DNA of 14,831 bases from JAGQTE01 sp964648005 (GCA_964648005.1 CAZYKR010000089.1:1-14831), one strand, 5' to 3'. Counted from the first letter of the stretch, positions 1 to 6,873 are shown. Translations and numbers: made by a program. Notes: generated by a model from the sequence alone, not told the origin.

Positions 1-326
1 GTCGGGGTGAAGGCGCCCGGAACGGAGAACAGGACCACCTTCTTGCCGGCGAACTTGGTGTCCATCTCCTTGTGGATGTGATCCCAGGTCGCGTGGGTGA
101 AGGTCAGCTCGGCGCCCTTCTCGTCGGCGTGGAGCGCGTCGATCGTGTCGACGATCGACAGGTACGGGCCGCGCTCGTCGACCAGCACCTCACCGACCAG
201 CACGCCGCCGATCTCCCGGGTGGTGTCCTTGCCGCCGCGCTCGATCGCGCGATCGAATCGCTCGCGGCCCTCGACCGCGTCCGTGGTGGCCCGCCGTCTC
301 GCGTGATCGCGACGAGCAAGCTGCAC
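1..326 (-). CDS. JAB/MPN-like protein N-terminus running into peroxiredoxin-like sequence (partial, possibly chimeric)
   Basis: Open frame from a GTG at 326 to the window edge, 108 codons, no stop. Residues about 30-85 read like the first half of a JAB/MPN (Mov34/PAD-1) metallopeptidase: TREIGGVLVGEVLVDE, then ELTFTHATWDHIHKEMD. In that family the next element is the zinc motif (VGWYHTHP type). Instead the frame continues FAGKKVVLFSVPGAFTP, which is the start of the peroxidatic-Cys motif of Prx5/AhpC-TSA peroxiredoxins. No JAMM His-X-His is seen. The GTG lies 9 nt after the zeta-toxin stop in the same frame, so it may be the third gene of that operon; the only in-frame stop upstream is the toxin stop. 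No clear RBS. The switch of family at FAGKKVV suggests an assembly joint or a genuine hybrid gene; this is inference. Confidence 0.55.
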   Translation of the reverse strand, partial: MQLARRDHARRRATTDAVEGRERFDRAIERGGKDTTREIGGVLVGEVLVDERGPYLSIVDTIDALHADEKGAELTFTHATWDHIHKEMDTKFAGKKVVLFSVPGAFTP

Positions 327-335
327 CCGCGCTGC

Positions 336-911
336 TCACGCCCCCAGCGTGACGATCGACGGTGCCGTCCATGCCGGCCAGCGAGGTCGATAATCAGCGA
401 TGCCCGATCGGAATGCGGCGACCTCGACGGGCCCGTCGTCGCCGCTGTTGTCCCAGAAGACGGCGCGTGCGACGGCAGGGGTCGCTTCGGCGATCAACGG
501 CCACAGCCGCTGGTATCGCTCGCGCAGCCTCTCGATCGGCACGTCGTGTCCGCCGCGCGACACCCGAAGGCGCACACGAGGTCCGGCCAGCTCCAACGGG
601 ATCATCACGACGTGGAGGACCACGTCGTAGCCGGCGGCACGCGCGTCGTTGACGAGTTCGATCTTCGACGGGTGGGAGAAGACCGTCTCGGTGCAGAAGT
701 CGAGCCGCGCATCGATCAGCGCGGCGCGCACTCGGGCGGCGATCGCGGCCGCCTCGTGGGCCCGTTCGAGCTCCGCGCCCGGGAATCGCTCGGCGGCGAT
801 CCGGTCGGCGTTCACGAACGGCAGGCCAGGGCGACCGGGCGCGAGGACCCGCTCGTAGAGCGTCGTCTTGCCTGCTCCGTTGGGTCCGGCGATCAAATCG
901 AGGCGACTCAA
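336..911 (-). CDS. Zeta-toxin family P-loop kinase (toxin of a TA pair)
   Basis: 191 residues. Zeta toxins are P-loop kinases; well-studied members phosphorylate UDP-N-acetylglucosamine and block peptidoglycan synthesis, but substrates vary in the family. Visible motifs: Walker A GPNGAGKTT (9-17), FVNADRI (32-38) with the Asp of the NAD motif, TETVFS (74-79) matching the family's E-T-T-x-S stretch, and SRGGHDVPIERLRERY (118-133), the usual GGHdVP...RRY region. Length is typical of the short stand-alone form. The only sensible start is TTG at 911, because Walker A lies 9 residues in. It overlaps the antitoxin stop as TTGA, so translation is probably coupled to, and kept below, the antitoxin. 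Substrate and activity cannot be told from sequence. Confidence 0.85.
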   Translation of the reverse strand: MSRLDLIAGPNGAGKTTLYERVLAPGRPGLPFVNADRIAAERFPGAELERAHEAAAIAARVRAALIDARLDFCTETVFSHPSKIELVNDARAAGYDVVLHVVMIPLELAGPRVRLRVSRGGHDVPIERLRERYQRLWPLIAEATPAVARAVFWDNSGDDGPVEVAAFRSGIADYRPRWPAWTAPSIVTLGA

Positions 912-1279
912 CAGAGGACGGTGCGGGTCCCGTCGGCGGCGATCTCGACGACGCGGCCCTCGTCGTCGAGTGAGACGGTGGCCTGTCCGGCCGCACGCAG
1001 GTCGTGCCCGAACCGCTGGCTGGCGGCGCGTGCAGCGATGTCGGCGTCGACCAGTGCGTGCGCCGCGACACGCTCGTCGGGCGTGAGATCGGCGAACCGC
1101 CCCGCGCCCGCTGCCGCGGCGCGCACGCGTCGCGTCATGAGCGAGGAGGACCGCTCGACCTGCATCCCGAGACGCGCCCAGTGGTTGATCTGCTCGGCGA
1201 CGGTGCGGTTCTCCTCGTGCGCGACCGAGGCTGCGACCTTTGCGACGTCATCGACGATCCGAGTCGGGGTGGTGGACAT
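908..1279 (-). CDS. ParD-like antitoxin partner of the zeta toxin
   Basis: 123 residues, ATG at 1279 with a GGGAG-type RBS about 10 nt upstream. The N-terminal third (DDVAKVAASVAHEENRTV, then AEQINHWARLGMQVE) resembles the TA-system ParD-like antitoxin family, expected to fold as a ribbon-helix-helix DNA-binding element. The middle (about 45-90) is Ala/Arg-rich helix, and the end (TVSLDDEGRVVEIAADGTR) looks like a short beta hairpin that could contact the toxin. It precedes the toxin and overlaps it by 4 nt, the usual order for antitoxin-first modules. Not the classical epsilon antitoxin. Family assignment is from motif memory; role as antitoxin follows mainly from context. Confidence 0.75.
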   Translation of the reverse strand: MSTTPTRIVDDVAKVAASVAHEENRTVAEQINHWARLGMQVERSSSLMTRRVRAAAAGAGRFADLTPDERVAAHALVDADIAARAASQRFGHDLRAAGQATVSLDDEGRVVEIAADGTRTVLC

Positions 1280-1330
1280 GGCGATGCGGCTCCCGCGTAG
1301 CGCTCTGTAACGAGTGTAGCAATCTGCAAC
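1280..1330 (-). promoter_or_regulatory. Putative promoter/operator of the antitoxin-toxin operon with three phased TG(T/C)A(A/G)C repeats
   Basis: Just upstream of the antitoxin ATG, the plus strand holds TGTAAC (1306-1311), TGTAGC (1315-1320) and TGCAAC (1325-1330), spaced 9 and 10 bp, about one helical turn. The patch is less GC-rich than its surroundings. On the minus strand it offers TTGCAG and TACACT as weak promoter hexamers, but their spacing is not canonical. Ribbon-helix-helix antitoxins commonly autoregulate through such direct repeats, so an operator is plausible; no binding evidence is available. Confidence 0.35.
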
Positions 1331-1351
1331 GCGCCGGCACCCGGCCGGTGC

Positions 1352-2578
1352 TCAGTACTCGGGCGTGGCGTCGCAGGCGCCCGGGCCGAGCGCCGTCATC
1401 GCCTCGACCGTGCGCTCGTGCGACTGCGGGTGCCGATCGGGCGTCGCCAGCTGGATGTCGTGACCGGGGATGTTGACGAACGTCGGGGCGTAGGTCATCG
1501 AGGTGGTGGCGAACACGCCGGGCGACGTCTCTTGGATCTGGTAGCTGGCGATGACGCCGTCCTGCGTCGACGCCAGCAGCCCGGCGTTGGGCGACTGGTT
1601 CGACAAGAAGTTGCCCATGCCGTAGTGGACGTACTTGCCGTTGATCTTCTCGCAGGGCTGGATCACGTGGACGTGATCGCCGAGGATCAGGTCGACGTCG
1701 GGTGAGCTCAGCAGGTCCTTGGCCCACTGTCGCTGCTCCTCCGTCGGCGCCTGCTGGTACTCGTTGCCCCACTGCATCGAGATGATGACGAACTCGGCGC
1801 CGCGCTCGCGCAGCTGATGGGCACGGTCGAGCACGGCCTGCAGGCCGATCTCGGGGTAGAGCAGCTCGGCGAGCCATGGGGCGTCCGCAGGCACGGGGAT
1901 GCCGTTGTACGAGTAGGTGAAGGCCAGGTGCCCGATGCGCACACCATTGACTTCGTAGATGGGCGGGTTGGCCACCTCTTCGGGGGAACGGCCGGTGCCG
2001 GTGTGGGCGATGCCGTTCTCGTCGAAGACGTCGAGGGTGGCTTTCACCCCGTCGAAGCCCTTGTCGAGCGAGTGGTTCGACGTCGCCTCGCACGCGTCGT
2101 ACCCGGCGTTCACGATCGCCGGAGCGATGTCGCGCGGTGCGTTGAAGATGGGGTAGCCGGTCAGCTCGGTGTTGTCGTAGGAGATCGGTGTCTCCTGGTG
2201 GCAGATGGCCAGGTCGGCGCGGCTGATGACGTCGCGGACCTCGTCGAACATCGGGTTGAAGTCGTAACCCTCGCCGCCGGCGTTCTGCTGCCCGCTGGCC
2301 ATCACCGGTGTGTGCAAGAGCAGGTCGCCGGAGGCCGCCACCGTGAACGATCGCAGCGGGCGCGTCGTGGTGGGCGCCTCGGTCGTGGGCGTGTCAACGT
2401 CCTGGGCGCCATCGTCTGCCTGCGCCGCAGCATCGCCTTGCGGGGCGGGGTCCGGCGTGGCCGACTCGGCGCCGCCACAGGCCCCTGCCAACAGCGCGCC
2501 GGCGGTCAGGAGGGCCGCCCATCCCCATCGGGAGCGGCGCGATCGAGGCATGGTCTGGGCGTCGGGCACGGCGAACAT
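1352..2578 (-). CDS. CapA-family (PGA_cap) metallophosphatase-like lipoprotein
   Basis: 408 residues from ATG 2578. An internal ATG at 2551 (residue 10) would give a more compact signal peptide; neither start has a convincing RBS. Arg-rich n-region and hydrophobic stretch (18-33) end at LLAGAC, a lipobox-like site with Cys34, so it is probably exported and lipid-anchored. A Pro/Thr/Asp-rich linker (about 40-75) precedes the domain. CapA-family calcineurin-like motifs: SGDLLLH (83-89), SNHSLDKG (167-174), QWGNE (269-273), GDHVH (300-304) and HYGMGNFLSNQ shortly after. CapA takes part in poly-gamma-glutamate capsule synthesis in Bacillus, but most homologues are of unknown role. No capB/capC genes are near, so no capsule role is claimed. 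The stop is followed by the antitoxin promoter region. Confidence 0.85.
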   Translation of the reverse strand: MFAVPDAQTMPRSRRSRWGWAALLTAGALLAGACGGAESATPDPAPQGDAAAQADDGAQDVDTPTTEAPTTTRPLRSFTVAASGDLLLHTPVMASGQQNAGGEGYDFNPMFDEVRDVISRADLAICHQETPISYDNTELTGYPIFNAPRDIAPAIVNAGYDACEATSNHSLDKGFDGVKATLDVFDENGIAHTGTGRSPEEVANPPIYEVNGVRIGHLAFTYSYNGIPVPADAPWLAELLYPEIGLQAVLDRAHQLRERGAEFVIISMQWGNEYQQAPTEEQRQWAKDLLSSPDVDLILGDHVHVIQPCEKINGKYVHYGMGNFLSNQSPNAGLLASTQDGVIASYQIQETSPGVFATTSMTYAPTFVNIPGHDIQLATPDRHPQSHERTVEAMTALGPGACDATPEY

Positions 2579-2636
2579 CCTCGCGCTCGGCCCGCAACGG
2601 GTCAGATCGCGCTGCCCGGCGTGGGTCGCGTCACCT

Positions 2637-3287
2637 TCACCCCTCGGCGCGGTGGCGCACGGTCACGGCAACGCGTCCGACCGATGCCGCGACCGCCAGT
2701 GGCGCCGCGTCGGCGGTCGGAACGGCGACGATGACGGCGAGCTCGCCGACCTCGATCACGCGTCCGGCCGCCGTGGCGGCGGTGCCCGTCGGATCGTCGG
2801 TGCCGATGAGCACGACGTGGTCGCCGGGAACGAGCGGTGGCATGACGACCTCGGCCGGGATCGCCAGGCCCTGTTCGTCCCGTCGGAGCATGGCGCCGCC
2901 GCCATCGGCGTCGGGAGGAGCGAGCCGGGCCTCGACCAGGGGTTCACCGGTGTAGATGTCGGCGACCACGATCCGTCCGATCGGAGCGTCGGCGAGGCCA
3001 TCGGGCACGGCGCCCGCGGGAAGGTGCCGCGCCTCGACGTCGCCGGGCTCGACCGTTGCTCCCGGGGTCAGCGGGTGGCGTGCGAGGGTCACGGTCTGCA
3101 GCGGTCCGGCGACGGACTCGGCCCGGGCGAGGAGGTCGCGTGCGCCGGCGATCGCCGCCAGCATCGCCACGGCGATGGCTGCCGTCGCGACCCGTCGCAG
3201 CACCCGCATGCGACCGGCGTGCCGTCCGGCTCGACCCGGATGCGCGAGCCAGGGGAACGGATGATCGGGGGCTTCGGACGGGCGCAC
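2637..3287 (-). CDS. SAF-domain membrane protein, CpaB/RcpC-like
   Basis: 216 residues from GTG 3287 (GAGG about 9 nt upstream); ATG at 3209 (residue 27) is the alternative. One N-terminal membrane segment (about 30-49) after a basic stretch, then a SAF domain (about 62-125: TVTLARHPLTPGATVEPGDV, with RHLPAGAVP following) as in Flp-pilus protein CpaB. The C-terminal part (about 140-212) is beta-rich with VVMPPLVPGDHVVLIGTDD. In CpaB the SAF domain acts in the periplasm next to the secretin, but no tad/flp genes are visible, so only an envelope protein with a SAF domain is claimed. As far as I recall, SAF genes also sit near FmdB-type genes in other actinobacteria. 58 nt separate it from the capA-like gene downstream. 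Confidence 0.75.
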   Translation of the reverse strand: MRPSEAPDHPFPWLAHPGRAGRHAGRMRVLRRVATAAIAVAMLAAIAGARDLLARAESVAGPLQTVTLARHPLTPGATVEPGDVEARHLPAGAVPDGLADAPIGRIVVADIYTGEPLVEARLAPPDADGGGAMLRRDEQGLAIPAEVVMPPLVPGDHVVLIGTDDPTGTAATAAGRVIEVGELAVIVAVPTADAAPLAVAASVGRVAVTVRHRAEG

Positions 3288-3332
3288 GGGTGGGACCTCG
3301 ACGGACGTGCCGGCAACGGCTTGGCCTGGACG

Positions 3333-3410
3333 CGGGAAGCGGGGGGGGCCCGAAAAGGGGCCCCCCCCGGCCCGGAAAGGGGGTNNNNNNNNNNCCCCCC
3401 GCGCTTCCCG
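3333..3410 (-). terminator. Long GC inverted repeat around the assembly gap; probable terminator of the TetR gene
   Basis: CGGGAAGC followed by eight G (3333-3348) pairs with six C followed by GCGCTTCCCG (3395-3410): 15 of 16 positions match. Between them lie more G/C runs (for example GGGCCC-GAAAA-GGGGCCC) and ten Ns. It lies about 20 nt past the stop of the minus-strand TetR gene and ahead of the SAF gene, where a terminator is expected. The inner bases may be wrong because sequencing fails on such stems. Confidence 0.5.
3385..3394. other. Assembly gap (10 N)
   Basis: Ten unknown bases flanked by G and C homopolymers. The true size is unknown. Frames crossing it are not genes. No gene is seen in 3288-3429 apart from the hairpin; a short missing stretch inside the hairpin loop is the simplest reading. 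Confidence 0.95.
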
Positions 3411-3429
3411 TCATCGGAGTTTGGTCACC

Positions 3430-4125
3430 TCAGGCGGCGGTGAGCGCCTCCACCTCGGACTGCAGCGCGGCGGCCGCTTGCTCGTAGGTCTGCTCGTGCA
3501 CGACTCGGCGGATGTGCCACGTCGTCGGGTCGCACGCGACGACCAAGGCATCGAGGCGGCTCGTGCGTCCGTCGCCGTCGAGCACGTCGAGCTCCTCGCT
3601 GAACACGCGCACCAACAGCGTGCGGAGGTGTCCCGCGAAGGTCTCCACGGCCTCACGTACCTGTTCGGCGGGCACCGGACCGGACACGAGCGCCCATCGC
3701 ACGGGCGCGGCGTGCTCGAGGAGCTTCGCCACGTCGCCGGCGAAGCTGCCACAGCGCTCGATCCGGTTGCCGGGGACGACGTCCGGCCACAGCTCGCGCA
3801 TGCGCTCGGTCTGGCGTTCGCCGACGACGGCGAGCAGCGCCGCCATGTCACCGAACTGGTTGAACAGCGTGCGCTGGGTCACCCCTGCTCGGTCGGCGAT
3901 CTGCGTGCTCGACGGCTGGTCGATGCCTTCGAGCAGCAGCTCGAGGAAGGCGTCGACGATCGCCCGTCGGCTCCGTGCGCTGCGCCGATGTCGGCCATCG
4001 AGGATGGCGTCGTCGAGGTCGAGGTCGCCGTCGGCGAGTGGTGGATGGTCGGGTTCGTCCTCGTCGGCAGGCGCGTGTGCGCCAGCCGGCTTCCGGCCGA
4101 CCTGGATGTTCGGGTTCGGTTTCAC
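3430..4125 (-). CDS. TetR/AcrR-family transcriptional regulator
   Basis: 231 residues from GTG 4125, chosen because GGGAGAAGG lies directly upstream; a longer frame to 4197 has no such support. An acidic, Pro-rich tail of about 45 residues precedes the DNA-binding domain, unusual for TetR. The helix-turn-helix is at about 73-93 (STQIADRAGVTQRTLFNQFG). The rest is a helical ligand/dimer domain with no recognisable subgroup. It lies 84 nt downstream of the FmdB-like gene on the same strand, so partial read-through from the CIRCE promoter is possible. Target and ligand unknown. Confidence 0.8.
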   Translation of the reverse strand: MKPNPNIQVGRKPAGAHAPADEDEPDHPPLADGDLDLDDAILDGRHRRSARSRRAIVDAFLELLLEGIDQPSSTQIADRAGVTQRTLFNQFGDMAALLAVVGERQTERMRELWPDVVPGNRIERCGSFAGDVAKLLEHAAPVRWALVSGPVPAEQVREAVETFAGHLRTLLVRVFSEELDVLDGDGRTSRLDALVVACDPTTWHIRRVVHEQTYEQAAAALQSEVEALTAA

Positions 4126-4209
4126 CCTTCTCCCTTGTGTTGCCGCTTTGGAAGGGGAGGCCTGCCTCGCCGTAGCAGGGCACCCCGCGGCCAACATGCT
4201 AGGAGACGG

Positions 4210-4572
4210 TCAGGTGGCGGCGCTCTGCTTGGGTGTCGATGTCGAGGGGGCGGTGGATGACGATGATGCGCTGTCGCTCGCCGGCGCCGAGCCGCTCGAC
4301 GTGCCGGCGTCGCTGCCGCTGCCTGCCGCTGCGGTCGACCCCGTCGAGGTCGACGACCCGCCCGAGCTCGATGCCCCCGAGCTGGATCCACCCGAGCCCC
4401 GTGCGTCGTTCTTGTAGAAGCCGCTGCCCTTGAACGAGATGCCGACAGCACTGAACTTCTTGCGCAGTTCGCCGCCGCACGAGGGACACTCGGTGAGCGG
4501 ATCGTCCTGGAAGGACTGCTGTGCCTCAAGTTCGTGGCCGCAGTCCTTGCAGCGGTACTCGTAGGTCGGCAT
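4210..4572 (-). CDS. FmdB-family zinc-ribbon protein, probable Ruc-like redox chaperone
   Basis: 120 residues from ATG 4572 (GGAG 8-9 nt upstream). MPTYEYRCKDCGHELEA start and Cys8/Cys11 with Cys29/Cys32 form the FmdB-type zinc ribbon; conserved GISFKGSGFYKND (44-56) follows. Residues 57-120 are a Ser/Gly/Ala/Thr tail, surely disordered. This plan (four Cys plus disordered tail) matches M. tuberculosis Rv0991c (Ruc), reported as a redox-regulated chaperone and part of the HrcA heat-shock regulon. Support here is the CIRCE operator just upstream and galU divergent to it, as in the mycobacterial locus. Older annotation of the family as a transcriptional regulator rests on weak evidence. Orthology is inferred from layout, not from alignment. 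Confidence 0.8.
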   Translation of the reverse strand: MPTYEYRCKDCGHELEAQQSFQDDPLTECPSCGGELRKKFSAVGISFKGSGFYKNDARGSGGSSSGASSSGGSSTSTGSTAAAGSGSDAGTSSGSAPASDSASSSSTAPSTSTPKQSAAT

Positions 4573-4590
4573 CGGGGTACTCCTGGACCG

Positions 4591-4617
4591 TTGGCACTCT
4601 CGGTGTTCGAGTGCCAA
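4591..4617 (-). promoter_or_regulatory. CIRCE element (HrcA operator)
   Basis: TTGGCACTC (4591-4599), 9-nt spacer (4600-4608), GAGTGCCAA (4609-4617): a perfect 9-bp inverted repeat with the exact CIRCE spacing, differing from the consensus TTAGCACTC-N9-GAGTGCTAA by one symmetrical base pair. It sits 18 nt before the FmdB-like ATG. A possible -10 (TAGCAT on the minus strand) overlaps its edge. HrcA binding here would repress the FmdB-like gene until heat or protein stress; effect on galU, 108 nt away on the other side, is possible but less likely. Confidence 0.9.
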
Positions 4618-4725
4618 TGCTACTGGTCCGATTCATGGGACACGAAGCGGCCTCGGGATGGCCGGTACGATCGTCACCCGCGACGGCCTGACCCGGCGGC
4701 CCGATGCACCCGGAGGAGCGACGCA

Positions 4726-5619
4726 ATGACGCAGCAGAAGGTGACCAAGGCGGTGATCCCCGCTGCCGGCCTGGGCACGAGGTTCCTCCCGGCGACCAAG
4801 GCGCAGCCCAAAGAGATGATGCCGGTGGTCGACAAGCCGGCCATCCAGTACGTGGTCGAAGAGGCGGTGCGTGCCGGCATCGATGACATCTTGATCATCA
4901 CCGGCCGCAACAAGCGCTCGCTCGAGGATCACTTCGACCGGAACTTCGAGCTGGAGTACTACCTCGCCCAGCGGGGCAAGCACGCCGACGTCGACGAGGT
5001 CCAGGCGCTGGCCGAGCTGGCGGACATCCACTACGTCCGCCAGGGCGAGCCGCTCGGGTTGGGGCACGCGGTGCAGGTGGCGCGCAAACACGTCGGCGAC
5101 CACCCGTTCGTCGTGTTGCTCGGCGACGACATCATGAGCGAACGCTCCCCGGTGCTCGAGGGCATGCTCAGCATCTACGAGCAGTACGGGCGCTCGGTCA
5201 TCGCCTTGATGGAGATGCCGATCGAGGAGATCTCGGCATACGGCTGTGTGAAACCCGAACGCGTCGCCGACCAGCTGGTGCGCATCCTCGACATCGTCGA
5301 GAAGCCCCAGCCGGCCGAAGCGCCGTCGAACCTCGGCGTCGTCGGCCGCTATGTGTTCACCCCCGAGATCTTCGACATGCTCGAGCGTGTCCAGCCGGGC
5401 GTCGGCGGCGAGATCCAGCTGACCGATGCCATCGGCATGCTGCTGGCCGCGCAGACGGTGTACGGCTTCACCTTCGTCGAAGGGCGCTACGACACCGGCA
5501 AGAAGATCGACTATCTGCGCGCCACGGTCGAGCTGGCGATCGAGCGCGACGACCTCGGCCCCGAGTTCCGGGCGTTCCTGCGCGACCTGGTGCGCGAGCG
5601 GGGCTGGCTCGACGGGTGA
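4726..5619 (+). CDS. galU: UTP-glucose-1-phosphate uridylyltransferase
   Basis: 297 residues. Makes UDP-glucose from UTP and glucose-1-phosphate in the cytoplasm, feeding cell-wall and polysaccharide synthesis. ATG 4726 is chosen for GGAGGAG 7-8 nt upstream and because the conserved start follows directly; a longer frame from 4534 would cross the CIRCE site and the FmdB gene. Signature nucleotide-binding loop AAGLGTRFLPATKAQPKEM (13-31), then VVDKPAIQYVVEEA, LLGDDI, VEKPQP, GRYVFTPEIFDML, GEIQLTDAI and EGRYDTGKKIDYL, all typical of bacterial GalU; length normal. A TACGAT at 4666-4671 may be its -10. Its stop overlaps moeA by 4 nt (GTGA), so the two are co-translated. Confidence 0.95.
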   Translation: MTQQKVTKAVIPAAGLGTRFLPATKAQPKEMMPVVDKPAIQYVVEEAVRAGIDDILIITGRNKRSLEDHFDRNFELEYYLAQRGKHADVDEVQALAELADIHYVRQGEPLGLGHAVQVARKHVGDHPFVVLLGDDIMSERSPVLEGMLSIYEQYGRSVIALMEMPIEEISAYGCVKPERVADQLVRILDIVEKPQPAEAPSNLGVVGRYVFTPEIFDMLERVQPGVGGEIQLTDAIGMLLAAQTVYGFTFVEGRYDTGKKIDYLRATVELAIERDDLGPEFRAFLRDLVRERGWLDG

Positions 5620-6863
5620 TCTCGCTCGACGAGGCGCGCGCCACGGTCTTGGCGGGGTGCGCGCCGCTTCCGGCCCGCGCCCTACCCCTCGCGGACGCCC
5701 GAGGGTGCGTCCTGGCAACGGCGGTGGTGGCACCGGACGACGTGCCGCCGTTCGACAACTCGGCGATGGACGGGTTCGCCGTGCGAGCGCACGACACCCG
5801 AGGGGCAGCTCCGGACGGACCGGTGGTGCTGCGCGTGGTGGACACGGTGGCAGCCGGTCGGGCACCGTCGCGGGCCGTCGAGGCGGGCACGGCCGTGCGC
5901 ATCATGACCGGTGCTCCGGTGCCCGACGGCGCCGACGCCGTGGTGATGGTCGAAGCGACCGAGCTGGTGGCGGGGGAGCTGGCGGGTGCCGAGTACGTGG
6001 CCGTGCAGGCAGAGGTGGCCGCGGGGCAGCACCTGCGGCGCGCCGGCGACGACGTGACGGCGGGTTCGGTGGTGCTCGAGCCGCCCACCGTGCTCGGTGC
6101 CGCGCACCTCGGGGTGCTCGCAAGCGTCGGCGCCGCCACGGTCGATGCCATCCCGCGCCCGGTCGTGGGTGTCCTCTCGACGGGCGACGAGTTGGTCGAG
6201 GCCGGCCGACCGTTGGCGCCCGGTCAGATCCGCGACTCGAACCGGGTGGCGTTGTGCGCGGCGATCGAGCTCGCCGGAGCGGTGCCGGTCGATCTGGGCC
6301 TCGTGCCCGACGACGAGGCGCTCGTCACGGCAGCCATCCAGCAGGGGGTGGAGCGTTGCGACCTGCTCGTCACCTCCGGCGGCGTCAGCATGGGTGACTT
6401 CGACTACGTCAAGGTCGTGCTCGACCGGATCGGTGCGATGCGCTGGATGCAGGTGGCCATCAGGCCGGCGAAGCCCTTGGCGTTCGGCGTCGTGGACGGC
6501 GGGAGCCGGTCGGTGCCCGTGCTCGGCCTGCCGGGGAACCCGGTGTCGTCGCTGGTGTCGTTCGAGCTGTTCGGACGGCCGGCGCTGCGACGCCTCGCCG
6601 GGTGGCCCGAGGCGGCGCAGGTGCCGGCGCCCGTCCTGGCCACGGCCGGCACCGACCTGGCACGGCGTCCCGACGGCAAGGTGCACCTGGTGCGCGTCCG
6701 AACCGAGGCCGCACCTGACGGCCGGCTCACGGTCACCCCTGCCGCGGGGCAGGGCAGCCACCAGCTGGCGGCGATGGCCGGGGCGCAGGCGCTGGCCGTG
6801 CTTCCCGACGGGTCCGGTGTGATCGCCGGGTCGCAGGTGGAGGTCCTGGTCCTTCCCGCCTAG
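5616..6863 (+). CDS. moeA: Molybdopterin molybdotransferase MoeA / gephyrin-like Glp
   Basis: 415 residues from GTG 5616, overlapping the galU stop as GTGA. MoeA inserts molybdate into adenylated molybdopterin. Domains in order: MoeA N-terminal region with PPFDNSAMDGFAV (44-56) and MTGAPVPDGADAVV (97-110); MoCF-binding domain with STGDEL (188-193) and TSGGVSMGDFDYV (253-265); GLPGNPVSS (304-312); C-terminal domain from about 335. All core motifs are intact, length normal. Actinobacteria often have a MoeA paralogue, Glp, next to galU that works with membrane partner GlpR in cell division; this gene is next to galU and a GlpR-like gene follows in the run. But moaA and moaC also follow, favouring a cofactor role. 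Both are possible; sequence alone does not decide. Confidence 0.93.
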   Translation: MISLDEARATVLAGCAPLPARALPLADARGCVLATAVVAPDDVPPFDNSAMDGFAVRAHDTRGAAPDGPVVLRVVDTVAAGRAPSRAVEAGTAVRIMTGAPVPDGADAVVMVEATELVAGELAGAEYVAVQAEVAAGQHLRRAGDDVTAGSVVLEPPTVLGAAHLGVLASVGAATVDAIPRPVVGVLSTGDELVEAGRPLAPGQIRDSNRVALCAAIELAGAVPVDLGLVPDDEALVTAAIQQGVERCDLLVTSGGVSMGDFDYVKVVLDRIGAMRWMQVAIRPAKPLAFGVVDGGSRSVPVLGLPGNPVSSLVSFELFGRPALRRLAGWPEAAQVPAPVLATAGTDLARRPDGKVHLVRVRTEAAPDGRLTVTPAAGQGSHQLAAMAGAQALAVLPDGSGVIAGSQVEVLVLPA

Positions 6864-6873
6864 CCTGAGCGCC

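Noticed and set aside
72..1310. 412-codon plus-strand frame opposite the TA operon
   Set aside because: Arg/Asp-rich shadow translation; the minus strand holds the zeta and antitoxin motifs with a 4-nt overlap.
1329..1350. Short GCACC/GGTGC stem after the CapA-like gene as a terminator
   Set aside because: Only 5 bp and overlapping the downstream promoter region; too weak to call.
2310..3443. Long plus-strand frame crossing the N gap
   Set aside because: Contains unknown residues from the Ns and is antisense to the SAF and CapA-like genes.
4196..4201. TAGCAT on the minus strand ahead of the TetR gene as an internal promoter
   Set aside because: A lone hexamer without a -35; could be chance.
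4534..4725. Upstream extension of galU
   Set aside because: Would run through the CIRCE site and the FmdB-like start; the ATG at 4726 has a strong RBS and the family's normal N-terminus.
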